Below are positions 6,850 through 12,680 of a DNA stretch of 12,680 nucleotides, piece after piece. How positions within the stretch are numbered: the first letter of the stretch is position 1; the number at the start of each line of letters is the position of its first letter. This stretch comes from Candidatus Nitrosopumilus sp. (GTDB lineage: Archaea; Thermoproteota; Nitrososphaeria; Nitrososphaerales; Nitrosopumilaceae): positions 1 through 12,680 of the forward strand of contig JAEMQG010000168.1 in NCBI GenBank assembly GCA_022758935.1, written 5' to 3'. The notes beneath the pieces were generated by a model that saw only the letters and a list, made by a program, of their open reading frames with translations, did no database searches and was not told the origin of the DNA. The position numbers and the translations under genes are program-made.

Positions 6850-7658
6850 CGTGTTTTCACCATTAATTCAAGATGTGTGGATTTTATTTTAGCTATCTCC
6901 TCTATCGCTGCTTTTGAATACACTGTTAATCTAATTGGATCTGAACCCGGCGCCAAATCTAATACGCTCAGGTCTTTAACAGCTCTTACTTCCACCCCTG
7001 GTAATGCTCCGCATGCTTTACTCATATTGGATGAATCTTTTGTAACAAATAATACACTTTTACCCACCTTTTTGCTTCTTCCTCTAAGTGACGCCTTACC
7101 TGTACGCGGCTTTCTGTTCAATAACCTCTCGACATCTTTCATCAGTTTAAGATCTTTTAATATCTTGGAAATTTCACTTGCTTTTGAAACCGATTCAATA
7201 TCATTTGATATTATGATTGGGAATGATTCAATCCCCTCTACCTTATGCCCTCTTGATTGTATCAAATCTTTTGAGGAGGTAGCAGCTATTGCAGAACATA
7301 ATGCTAATTTATTTTCTTTTTTGTTTAATTTCTTGAAGATTACTCTATCGACAATTGGAGGATGAGCTTGTCTTCCACCTCTTACTGAGGCGACACCACC
7401 AGCTTGACCCTGTCTTCCTCCCCCACCGCCTTTCATTTTTGCAATACGTGCTGTATTTTGTCCAGTTGGTGGATCATTTGATCTTGCTACCACGTCCATA
7501 CCTGCAGTAGGATGTCTTCCCTGACGTTGAAATTTATGAGAAGTAAGATTAGTGAATGCCTTGTGAATTAGTTCTGCTCTAAATGGAGTTGAAAACACTA
7601 GAGGTAATTCTACTTCACCATCTTTAATTCCTGTAATTGTAAACGATGTTGTTTTCAT
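6846..7658 (-). CDS. rpl4: Large-subunit ribosomal protein uL4 (L4)
   Basis: uL4 reaches into the peptide exit tunnel with a long basic loop and forms the constriction together with uL22. The 270-residue archaeal form shows this loop as the glycine-rich stretch at residues 75-101 ('KMKGGGGGRQGQAGGVASVR', then 'GRQAHPP'). The globular domain follows with 'LALCSAIAATSSKDLIQSRG' and 'KACGALPGVEVRAVKDLSVL'. The C-terminus ends 'YSKAAIEEI...' as expected. Its start overlaps the uL3 stop (TAATG) and its end overlaps uL23. Confidence 0.96.
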   Translation of the reverse strand: MKTTSFTITGIKDGEVELPLVFSTPFRAELIHKAFTNLTSHKFQRQGRHPTAGMDVVARSNDPPTGQNTARIAKMKGGGGGRQGQAGGVASVRGGRQAHPPIVDRVIFKKLNKKENKLALCSAIAATSSKDLIQSRGHKVEGIESFPIIISNDIESVSKASEISKILKDLKLMKDVERLLNRKPRTGKASLRGRSKKVGKSVLFVTKDSSNMSKACGALPGVEVRAVKDLSVLDLAPGSDPIRLTVYSKAAIEEIAKIKSTHLELMVKTR

Positions 7659-8650
7659 TAAACTACTACCTCTAAGATATTTGGTTTAGTGATTTTTATC
7701 GGTGCGTTTCTAATCTGACTCCTTAATTTGATTAACCTTCTATATGTTCCTGGAACTGAACCTTTTAAAATTATAAAATCTCCTTTTACTAAACCGAAAT
7801 GTTTGTAGCCCCCCTCTGGATTTATTCTGATTTTGTTATTTTCTGTATTGCCCATCACCATGATTCGTTTATCGTACTCCGTCCTCTGATGAAATCCCAT
7901 CTGTCCTGCTCTTGGAACTGAATACATGACACTAGCTGGAGAAATTGGACCCAATGAAGCAACCTCTCTCACTGTTTTTCTTGATTTGTGTTGTTTTTTC
8001 TTTACTCCGAATCTTTGTATAACTCCTTGCCAACCCTTGCCTTTTGTAATTGCTGCAACATCTATGGTTGCACCTGTTTCAAAAATTTGATCAATTCTGA
8101 TTTCTTTTCCTAATAGCTCTTTGACATGCGCAAATTGTTTTTTAATATCTCCACCACTAACTAATGCTTCGAAAATATACGGTTTTTTCTGTTCTAATCC
8201 TGCAGCACGTGGCGATACTGCGACTATTGCAAAAATTTCTTTAACTCTACCGAGTATTTTTTCTGCATTTTCAACTGCACCCGCTTTATTTTTTAAATTG
8301 ATTTCTTTTGAGATGTTTTTTGGAAACTCATCTGCATACACATCAAATTCCGCATGTAATCCGTAATGATCTTTTGAATAACCTCTAATTCCTAATATTG
8401 AAACTGGCGGAGTAACTAAAACTGTTCCGAGACTTACAAGTTGCTTTCCTGCGTTTGGAGTCTTATCACGATCATCTATGGTTACTACCTGTACACATCC
8501 TGCCTTGAACCCACAATGCGCTAAAATTTTTGGCACATCCGAATTATTTTTTGGCCATGTTCTTATTCTTGCCTCCATGCTTCTGGCACGTATCCTTGGA
8601 TAGTATGCTGCGCTTCCTCTGCGCGGTTGAGCGTATTTTCTATGTCCCAT
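7658..8650 (-). CDS. rpl3: Large-subunit ribosomal protein uL3 (L3)
   Basis: uL3 binds 23S rRNA close to the peptidyl transferase centre and is an early assembly protein. The 330-residue archaeal form begins MGHRKYAQPRRGSAAYYPRI, has 'GKGWQGVIQRFG' at residues 204-215, and 'RAGQMGFHQRTEYDKRIMVM' further on. These fit the central extension and the beta-barrel of the family. It is the first gene of the ribosomal operon: 94 bp of non-coding DNA separate it from the gene upstream, and this space holds a TATA-like box and palindromes. The likely mRNA leader is only about 6 nt, so initiation is nearly leaderless. Confidence 0.97.
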   Translation of the reverse strand: MGHRKYAQPRRGSAAYYPRIRARSMEARIRTWPKNNSDVPKILAHCGFKAGCVQVVTIDDRDKTPNAGKQLVSLGTVLVTPPVSILGIRGYSKDHYGLHAEFDVYADEFPKNISKEINLKNKAGAVENAEKILGRVKEIFAIVAVSPRAAGLEQKKPYIFEALVSGGDIKKQFAHVKELLGKEIRIDQIFETGATIDVAAITKGKGWQGVIQRFGVKKKQHKSRKTVREVASLGPISPASVMYSVPRAGQMGFHQRTEYDKRIMVMGNTENNKIRINPEGGYKHFGLVKGDFIILKGSVPGTYRRLIKLRSQIRNAPIKITKPNILEVVV

Positions 8651-8678
8651 AGATAAATCGAAATCGTCTTTAGCCGTC

Positions 8679-8685
8679 TAATAAA
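8679..8685 (-). promoter_or_regulatory. TATA box of the ribosomal protein operon
   Basis: TTTATTA on the minus strand is centred 32 nt upstream of the uL3 ATG. With the usual archaeal spacing, transcription would start about 6 nt before the ATG. It is the only good TATA-like match in the 94-bp gap at the right distance, and the gap marks the start of a new operon. Confidence 0.5.
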
Positions 8686-8727
8686 CCATGTGAGACATGG
8701 TTAACCATCTAAAATTATTAGGTTAAC
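8684..8727. promoter_or_regulatory. Palindrome cluster, possible operator upstream of uL3
   Basis: Three elements overlap. AACCATGT (8684-8691) and ACATGGTT (8695-8702) form a perfect 8-bp inverted repeat with a 3-nt spacer. ATGGTTAACCAT (8697-8708) is a perfect 12-bp palindrome. GGTTAAC appears twice, at 8699-8705 and 8721-8727, exactly 22 bp apart, about two helical turns, so both copies face the same side of DNA. The left arm covers the position of the BRE and the edge of the TATA box of the uL3 promoter, where a bound regulator would block the basal factors TBP/TFB. The function is inferred; no regulator is known. Confidence 0.35.
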
Positions 8728-8744
8728 GAACTATTTCTATTATA

Positions 8745-8855
8745 TTATGGGTGTAGACTACTATTTACTAAATTCCAAATAATTACCCCCCCAATAATTA
8801 TTCCAACAACCCCTAATCCAATTGCAAAAATTAAGAAACTTCTTTTTTCAGCCAT
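8745..8855 (-). CDS. 36-aa single-pass membrane protein
   Basis: This tiny gene is translated from ATG 8855 and ends at TAA 8745. The protein starts MAEKRS, a short polar and basic N-terminus, followed by one hydrophobic segment at about residues 7-30 with glycines at G13, G15, G18, G22 and G23 (a GxxxG-type spacing). It ends in a short polar tail. The pattern is of an N-in or tail-anchored single-span peptide. It begins 10 nt after the methyltransferase stop on the same strand, so it is probably cotranscribed. A run of seven C (8786-8792) encodes the two central glycines. I do not recognise a family; Sec61-beta and SecE do not fit in sequence. Confidence 0.6.
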   Translation of the reverse strand: MAEKRSFLIFAIGLGVVGIIIGGVIIWNLVNSSLHP

Positions 8856-8865
8856 GTTTCTGATC

Positions 8866-9678
8866 TCATGATGCACTGTATGCATTGATAATAGACAATG
8901 TTCCTAACAGTGCTTCTTCCAATCGCACGGTTTCAGTTGCTTGATTTGGAAAAAAATTTAATGTTTTTGCATTTTGAACATTTTTCATTTTGCCTCCAAG
9001 TATCTCATGAACTCCCTTTTGGGGCGATCCAAAAACTACCAACATTGGAACATCTGAATTCAAATATTTTGCTAATTGTTCCTTGGTAGCTGTTCTTCCT
9101 TTTCTTGATGTTATGATTATATTTCCTCTCCACTCAGTTAGCAATGAAAACAGGTTTGCTCTTTCTTTTACTGCGTACCCCCAATATGCTGGAGATTCAT
9201 TTTTTTGGATTTCTTTAACTGAAAAATTAGGATACCCTGTTTTGAATTGAACAGTTACTCTTTTACCGGGATTTTCTTTTCCAAAAAAGGGAATCGGTTC
9301 ATTAATTCCAATATCTACGAATTGTTTTCCTTTTATGCTTATTATGACTCCTTCTCTCACATCCCCTGTTTTTATTTTATTGGCATCTGCAGGTGCTACG
9401 TGACTGGGAATTTTTAATGGTTGTAAAACTCCTGCAAACTTTAATTCATTCATTTTTGGAAAAAGTCTCTTTCGTAAAAATTGAGGTGTTTCTAAATATT
9501 TGAATATAGTTATAAGTAAATCTATGTCTTCATTATATCTTCCTTCTTGATAAACATAAATTGTATCTATTTTAAATATTGCACAAGCTCGTGCAAGAAC
9601 AGAAATTTTTCTGGTCTTGTCAATTTTTAATGATTCGTCAGATAACGCAGATTCTGGAATTGCGACAGATAGTTTCAA
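8866..9678 (-). CDS. SPOUT-class RNA methyltransferase (PF02598/DUF171 family)
   Basis: This is the archaeal relative of MTH1 and of human SPOUT1/CENP-32, a predicted S-adenosylmethionine-dependent RNA methyltransferase; a uridine-N3 target has been proposed for the family. The 270 residues align by eye with MTH1: 'LARACAIFKIDTIYVYQEGR' then 'ETPQFLRKRLFPKMNELKFA' in the N-terminal half. An OB-like insert spans about residues 93-165, and the C-terminal trefoil-knot motifs are GSPQKG at 217-222 and TETVRLEEALLGTLS at 248-262. The start is TTG at 9678, since the frame has no upstream ATG before a stop at 9691-9693 and the N-terminus then fits the family. It is 32 nt downstream of psmA and just ahead of the ribosomal operon, a neighbourhood I recall from other archaea. 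The RNA target cannot be read from sequence. Confidence 0.88.
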   Translation of the reverse strand: MKLSVAIPESALSDESLKIDKTRKISVLARACAIFKIDTIYVYQEGRYNEDIDLLITIFKYLETPQFLRKRLFPKMNELKFAGVLQPLKIPSHVAPADANKIKTGDVREGVIISIKGKQFVDIGINEPIPFFGKENPGKRVTVQFKTGYPNFSVKEIQKNESPAYWGYAVKERANLFSLLTEWRGNIIITSRKGRTATKEQLAKYLNSDVPMLVVFGSPQKGVHEILGGKMKNVQNAKTLNFFPNQATETVRLEEALLGTLSIINAYSAS

Positions 9679-9700
9679 ATTAAATTGATCTCATGGATAG

Positions 9701-9706
9701 TTATAG
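9701..9706 (-). promoter_or_regulatory. Possible TATA box of the methyltransferase gene
   Basis: CTATAA on the minus strand is centred about 25 nt before the TTG start, the spacing of a leaderless archaeal gene. The 32-bp gap from psmA could also be read through from psmA, so this may be a second promoter rather than the only one. Confidence 0.35.
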
Positions 9707-9710
9707 CACA

Positions 9711-10448
9711 TTATTTCTTTTCGTGTGGATATTTTTCTTTAGCTGCTTTTGCATATTTTATTATTTGATCATCTGATACTAATTCAAACAAACCTGTTTT
9801 TGATTTAATCTGAGCCATTCTGATGTGACTTGTTCCTTCTTTATCCTCACTTGATAAATAAATTGCTGCGGATGCTAATGTTGACGCATCGTCAAGAGAC
9901 AACTCATTCTTGTATGTTTTTTCTAGGAAATCAGTTACTTGTTCTGAGCCCGAACCAATTGCAATGGCCTCATATGAAATGTAAGTTCCACTTGGATCTG
10001 TCAGGTAAAGTTGTGGGTTATTATTTACTACTCCGCCTAAAATTAAAGCAACTCCAAAAGGTCTCACTCCAGCATATTGAGTAAATTGCTGACATTGATC
10101 AGCCAGATGTTTTGCAATTGTTTCAACTTCTACTGCTTCATCATAAATCATTTTATTACTCTGAGAAAAAAATCTGGCGTTGTCTACTTGGCTTCTGGCA
10201 TCCGGAATATATCCTGCAGCAGCTACTCCTACATGATCATCAATTTGAAATATTTTTTGAGCGATATCTGATATTTGTAATTTTCTTGGTTTTTCTTCCA
10301 CTGCAATTACAATTCCTTCTTTGGATTTTATTCCAACTGCTATAGTCCCCCTTCTTACCGTCTCTATGGCATACTCTACTTGGTAAAGCCTGCCATCTGG
10401 TGAAAATACTGTAATTGCTCTGTCATAACCTTGTTGTGCAGGAAGCAT
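9711..10448 (-). CDS. psmA: Proteasome subunit alpha
   Basis: The alpha subunit forms the two outer rings of the archaeal 20S proteasome. It gates entry and docks the ATPase unfoldase (PAN or Cdc48-type) that feeds proteins to the beta-subunit threonine proteases. The 245-residue product starts with the alpha-ring signature 'GYDRAITVFSPDGRLYQVEY' (residues 7-26), the segment that closes the gate. It continues with 'GVAAAGYIPDARSQVDNARF' and 'QYAGVRPFGVALILGG'. It lacks the N-terminal threonine of beta subunits, as expected. The C-terminal tail is lysine-rich (KEKYPHEKK). The gene has its own promoter just upstream and is followed at 32 nt by the methyltransferase gene. No beta-subunit gene lies in the window. 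Confidence 0.97.
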   Translation of the reverse strand: MLPAQQGYDRAITVFSPDGRLYQVEYAIETVRRGTIAVGIKSKEGIVIAVEEKPRKLQISDIAQKIFQIDDHVGVAAAGYIPDARSQVDNARFFSQSNKMIYDEAVEVETIAKHLADQCQQFTQYAGVRPFGVALILGGVVNNNPQLYLTDPSGTYISYEAIAIGSGSEQVTDFLEKTYKNELSLDDASTLASAAIYLSSEDKEGTSHIRMAQIKSKTGLFELVSDDQIIKYAKAAKEKYPHEKK

Positions 10449-10470
10449 TTGATTTCTTTGCTTTGAAAGT

Positions 10471-10479
10471 TTAATTAAA
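10471..10479 (-). promoter_or_regulatory. TATA box of psmA
   Basis: TTTAATTAA on the minus strand is centred 27 nt upstream of the psmA ATG, the classic position for an archaeal promoter giving a leaderless mRNA. No Shine-Dalgarno site is seen before the start, which agrees. The 187-bp intergenic space has divergent genes on each side. Confidence 0.55.
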
Positions 10480-10624
10480 GCGTTACTTAACCTGAATAAA
10501 ATTTAATTGAAGACCTACATTATTAGGCTCAGGTGTGGGTCACGATATTTTCACAAAAATTTATTTCATTTTATTCTTCTATTCTACTAGATCAAATTTA
10601 ACAATACTTTTTTCCAGTAAGAAT

Positions 10625-10633
10625 TTTAATAAA
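10625..10633 (+). promoter_or_regulatory. Possible TATA box of the secreted protein gene
   Basis: TTTAATAAA lies directly before the first ATG (10636). Its spacing to the second in-frame ATG (10657) is 28 nt, the value expected for a leaderless transcript. If it is the real box, translation would start at 10657 rather than 10636. The stretch is AT-rich, so it could also be chance. Confidence 0.35.
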
Positions 10634-10635
10634 AA

Positions 10636-11598
10636 ATGATCGTCATTGTAATTCTAATGTGTTTGTTATTTATCTCTCTCTCGATTAATGCATATTCTGA
10701 AATTCAAGAAATACCTGATTGGATAAAACACGATGCAGGAAAACTGAAAATGCAAAATAAATTTAATGAATATTCTTTGATGCGTGTCCTTGAAAATCTA
10801 TCAAAACAAGGTATAATAAAAAATACGGTGACTAATTACCTGATTTATCATATTCCGGAAAGAGGAGAAATCGTCCCTGTGCATCTTTTTGGTCAGATAA
10901 ACGAGCATGGAAAAAGTGGATTGGTATCACTTGAAATATTCAAACCAGATGGCTCAAAAGAAATTCTACGTACTCCTTTATTGGAAACTGGCAGCTATTC
11001 AACTATTTTCTCAATTGACAATCAATCCAAAAAAGGTACGTACAAAGTTTTTGCGGAATTTGGAGGTAAAAAAACACTCTCAACATATTTTTATTTAACC
11101 AATAACAAAACTATGTCTCATAAAATTCCATCTTGGTTTGTAACAGTTTTTGAATGGTGGACAGAGTACAAAATAACTGATCAGGAGTTTATTTCATTAG
11201 TTCAGTATCTTGCAGATAACCGAATTCTTGATATTGTTACAAGCAATAATTCTGTTGGGGAATTCACTGTTTCTGTAAATGGGCAGCAAATGGTAAGACG
11301 TGGAACAACACATACTATTGTTACACATGTTACTTATGGTAACGTGCCAGTAGAAGGGGCAAGAGTAACATTGACTATAGAGGATTATGATGAAAATATC
11401 ATTAAAGAATTTAACGGATTCAGTAATCAAAATGGGTATTTTACTTTTTCATGGGAGATCTCAAAAAAATTTGATAACATAAAAACACTTCTTGCATACA
11501 TAAGTGTCACATACAATGATTCATCTACAACAAAATTGTTTAAATTCCAAGTATACTGCTTACCTGGTGAATCTAATTGTAGAGTTAGGGGAAATTAG
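10636..11598 (+). CDS. Secreted or surface protein with IPxW repeats and Ig-like domain
   Basis: The first 19 residues are a hydrophobic segment without a positively charged n-region, probably a signal peptide ending near SINA-YSE. Two copies of a repeat common in thaumarchaeal exported proteins follow. Copy 1 spans residues 26-61 (IPDWIKHDAGKL to LENLSKQGII) and lacks the usual tryptophan pair. Copy 2 spans 164-200 (IPSWFVTVFEWWTEYKITDQ to RILDI) and is intact. Beta-rich stretches lie at about 75-155 (Ig/macroglobulin-like) and 206-305, the latter containing 'YGNVPVEGARVTLTI', typical of Ig-like folds. Two late cysteines (C308, C315) could form a disulfide. The start may be M8 (10657) instead of M1. 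No enzyme motif was seen; a role in the cell surface or in extracellular binding is a guess. It runs divergently from psmA. Confidence 0.8.
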   Translation: MIVIVILMCLLFISLSINAYSEIQEIPDWIKHDAGKLKMQNKFNEYSLMRVLENLSKQGIIKNTVTNYLIYHIPERGEIVPVHLFGQINEHGKSGLVSLEIFKPDGSKEILRTPLLETGSYSTIFSIDNQSKKGTYKVFAEFGGKKTLSTYFYLTNNKTMSHKIPSWFVTVFEWWTEYKITDQEFISLVQYLADNRILDIVTSNNSVGEFTVSVNGQQMVRRGTTHTIVTHVTYGNVPVEGARVTLTIEDYDENIIKEFNGFSNQNGYFTFSWEISKKFDNIKTLLAYISVTYNDSSTTKLFKFQVYCLPGESNCRVRGN

Positions 11599-11650
11599 AA
11601 AACATTTTGATTCTTTAGTTGTAATACTTTCCTAAAATAAATCCTAAATG

Positions 11651-11659
11651 TTAATTAAA
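11651..11659 (+). promoter_or_regulatory. TATA box of the DUF371 gene
   Basis: TTAATTAAA is centred 27 nt before the ATG at 11682 with no ribosome-binding site after it, fitting a leaderless mRNA. The same AT-rich octamer TTAATTAA is used at psmA. Confidence 0.5.
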
Positions 11660-11681
11660 GTCTTGTTCTAAATGTTTTTTT

Positions 11682-12098
11682 ATGCGTTTTGAAATTCAAT
11701 TCTATGGCCACGAGAATATACGAGCAAGTCATCAGAAGACAATCGAAATCACAAAAGACTCTCATCTGACTCCAAGTGGTGATTGTATAATCGGGGTTAA
11801 CGCCTCATCAGGCTGTGCAGATTTACCCACTATGTTGAAAGAAAAATTAAAAGATTCCAATTCGAAAGTGATGTTTTCGATCAAAGTTGCTAATCATGAA
11901 TTCAATGTTGAAGGCAAGGGAAATGAGAATTTAGTTCTCACTCATGTGGATGATATTGTAATTAGAAAAAGCGAATTTGTATGTCCAAGAACATTGGCTG
12001 TAAAATGCAATAGATCATCCGATTTAATCCCACGAGAGATGGTTTCACTACTCCAAAATCCAAAAACTCAAGGAACATTTACTATCATCGTTGATTAA
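11682..12098 (+). CDS. DUF371 family protein
   Basis: DUF371 (PF04027) is a small archaeal family of unknown function. This 138-residue member is recognised from 'FYGHENIRASHQKTIEITKD' (residues 7-26) and LTPSGDCIIGVNA (29-41), with further conserved stretches 'GKGNENLVLTHVDDIVIRKS' and 'CPRTLAVKCNRSSDLIPREM'. The predicted fold is all-beta with no signal peptide or membrane segment, so it is cytoplasmic. Conserved His, Asp and Cys residues (H10, D34, C35, C45) could bind metal or substrate; this is my inference. The start ATG follows a TATA box at leaderless spacing, and the gene appears to be its own transcript with its stop at 12096-12098. Confidence 0.9.
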   Translation: MRFEIQFYGHENIRASHQKTIEITKDSHLTPSGDCIIGVNASSGCADLPTMLKEKLKDSNSKVMFSIKVANHEFNVEGKGNENLVLTHVDDIVIRKSEFVCPRTLAVKCNRSSDLIPREMVSLLQNPKTQGTFTIIVD

Positions 12099-12110
12099 AA
12101 TTGTGACAGT

Positions 12111-12117
12111 TTTATAT
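12111..12117 (+). promoter_or_regulatory. TATA box of the 40-aa membrane protein gene
   Basis: TTTATAT is centred 24 nt before the ATG at 12138 and is the strongest TATA-like match in the right arm. It lies only 13 bp after the DUF371 stop, which is evidence that the tiny downstream gene is a real transcribed unit. Confidence 0.5.
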
Positions 12118-12137
12118 GAACGCGTTAAAGTTTTGAT

Positions 12138-12260
12138 ATGGGTCTTAAAACAAAAATTTTCATATTAATTCCTTTATCCATATTTGGCGCTATAATTTTT
12201 GGAATTGGAATTTACAATACATTGTGTAAAGATACGATCATGGCATTTCTTAATTGCTGA
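12138..12260 (+). CDS. 40-aa single-pass membrane protein
   Basis: This tiny gene begins at ATG 12138 and stops at TGA 12258-12260. The protein has a short basic N-terminus (MGLKTK), then one hydrophobic segment at about residues 7-26 (IFILIPLSIFGAIIFGIGIY), then a short tail with a lysine/aspartate pair, cysteines at positions 30 and 40, and a C-terminal NC. The positive N-terminus predicts an N-in orientation. The promoter fits a leaderless mRNA. The protein is not of a family I know, and its size makes chance possible, but promoter, start and membrane pattern agree. The tail is short enough that it might act as an anchor or regulatory peptide. Confidence 0.55.
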   Translation: MGLKTKIFILIPLSIFGAIIFGIGIYNTLCKDTIMAFLNC

Positions 12261-12345
12261 TATGGCTAAACAGTCATTAATCTTCATTTATTTTCTGTTT
12301 TAGTTAAATCTGATTTATCATGACTCTCTTAATCTATTACTTTCT

Positions 12346-12680
12346 ATGATCTTTGTGGAAAAATCTGTAATTGAATTGTCATTATCACAAGAGATATCAG
12401 ATGTTGAACTTAAAAAACTAAAAGAATACTTTAATGAAATGCCAATTGCTGAAATTCTAATCGGTCTAAAATTTGCCAAAAATCGATGGGTTGCAAAAGA
12501 TGCAGGTACTCTAAAAGTCGGAAGAAAAAGTATGATTCAAAAAGAAGTTCATTCTGTTACTGCTGAACAAGCTCAATGGAGATTAAAAAACTGGAAAATG
12601 ATGATTGCTAATTATCGTCGTAGAGGATATAGTTATCACACAATATCTAGAATAAAAAAAATTCTTGTTAAAAAAAGCAA
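12346..12680 (+). CDS. Partial hypothetical protein, lysine-rich, cut by window end
   Basis: The frame is open from ATG 12346 to the right edge, giving at least 111 residues with no stop. No other ATG exists between the upstream in-frame stop (12301) and this start. I do not recognise the protein. It appears alpha-helical: an acidic helix at residues 15-32 (EISDVELKKLKEYFNE), a middle segment with RWVAKDAGTLKVGRK, and a strongly basic C-terminal half with WRLKNWKMMIANYRRRGYSY and a lysine cluster at the edge. The basic half could bind nucleic acid, but this is only composition. There is no signal peptide. The 85-bp gap before it has no clear TATA box, though a weak AT-rich stretch lies near 12299-12309. 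Confidence 0.6.
   Translation, partial: MIFVEKSVIELSLSQEISDVELKKLKEYFNEMPIAEILIGLKFAKNRWVAKDAGTLKVGRKSMIQKEVHSVTAEQAQWRLKNWKMMIANYRRRGYSYHTISRIKKILVKKS

Noticed and set aside
6835..7365. 176-codon open frame on the plus strand opposite uL4
   Set aside because: It is antisense to a certain uL4 gene and its composition mirrors the complementary codons; no promoter or ribosome-binding site supports it.
10449..10635. 187-bp divergent intergenic region as a possible RNA gene or attachment site
   Set aside because: Apart from the TATA-like boxes I see no stem-loop, repeat or RNA motif; it reads as plain AT-rich promoter DNA.
12262..12303. 13-codon ORF (MAKQSLIF...) after the 40-aa gene
   Set aside because: It is too short, without a promoter or ribosome-binding site, and easily explained by chance in AT-rich DNA.
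1..12680. Defence island, CRISPR array, insertion sequence or integrated element
   Set aside because: No direct-repeat array, transposase or integrase was found, and the tRNA has no duplicated 3' end nearby. The content is core housekeeping genes plus a few small unknowns.

Overview
The window looks like a low-GC archaeal chromosome segment from a marine Group I.1a thaumarchaeon (Nitrososphaerota, Nitrosopumilus-like). The evidence is the archaeal ribosomal protein set (eS4, zinc-type uS14, uS17 with a CPFHG motif), the RNase P protein Rpp29 inside the operon, an archaeal proteasome alpha subunit, a DUF371 protein, and a secreted protein with the 'IPxW...WW...YL...I' repeat that I associate with thaumarchaeal surface proteins. 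The assignment is by recognition only; no database was searched.

Left edge (1-577): a 79-aa zinc-ribbon protein and tRNA-Asn(GTT), both on the minus strand. Positions 578-8650 (minus strand, read right to left) hold a dense ribosomal protein operon: uL3, uL4, uL23, uS19, uL22, uS3, uL29, Rnp1 (Rpp29), uS17, uL14, uL24, eS4, uL5, uS14, uS8, uL6, then a 95-aa protein I do not recognise. Most junctions overlap by 1-11 nt (TAATG, ATGA), which suggests translational coupling. uL2 is missing from its usual place between uL23 and uS19; the 44-bp gap there carries a TATA-like box and a Shine-Dalgarno site instead. The usual archaeal continuation after uL6 (eL32, eL19, uL18, uS5, uL30, uL15, SecY) is also absent.

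Upstream of uL3 (8651-10448, still minus strand) are a 36-aa single-membrane-span protein, a SPOUT-class RNA methyltransferase (PF02598/DUF171 family) with a TTG start, and the proteasome alpha subunit psmA. A cluster of GGTTAAC/ATGGTT palindromes overlaps the probable uL3 promoter and is the best regulatory candidate here.

Right arm (10636-12680, plus strand): a secreted Ig-like/repeat protein, a DUF371 protein, a 40-aa membrane protein behind a clear TATA box, and an unrecognised lysine-rich gene cut by the window end. Several genes (psmA, DUF371, the 40-aa protein, probably the methyltransferase) have a TATA-like element 24-28 nt before the start codon, as expected for leaderless archaeal mRNAs.

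Most of the window is therefore ordinary core translation and proteolysis machinery. I saw no defence system, CRISPR array or mobile element. The points of interest are the possible operator, the unusual operon boundaries, the tiny membrane proteins and the unrecognised genes. No gene-free stretch exceeds 300 bases; the longest are 241-431 and 10449-10635.
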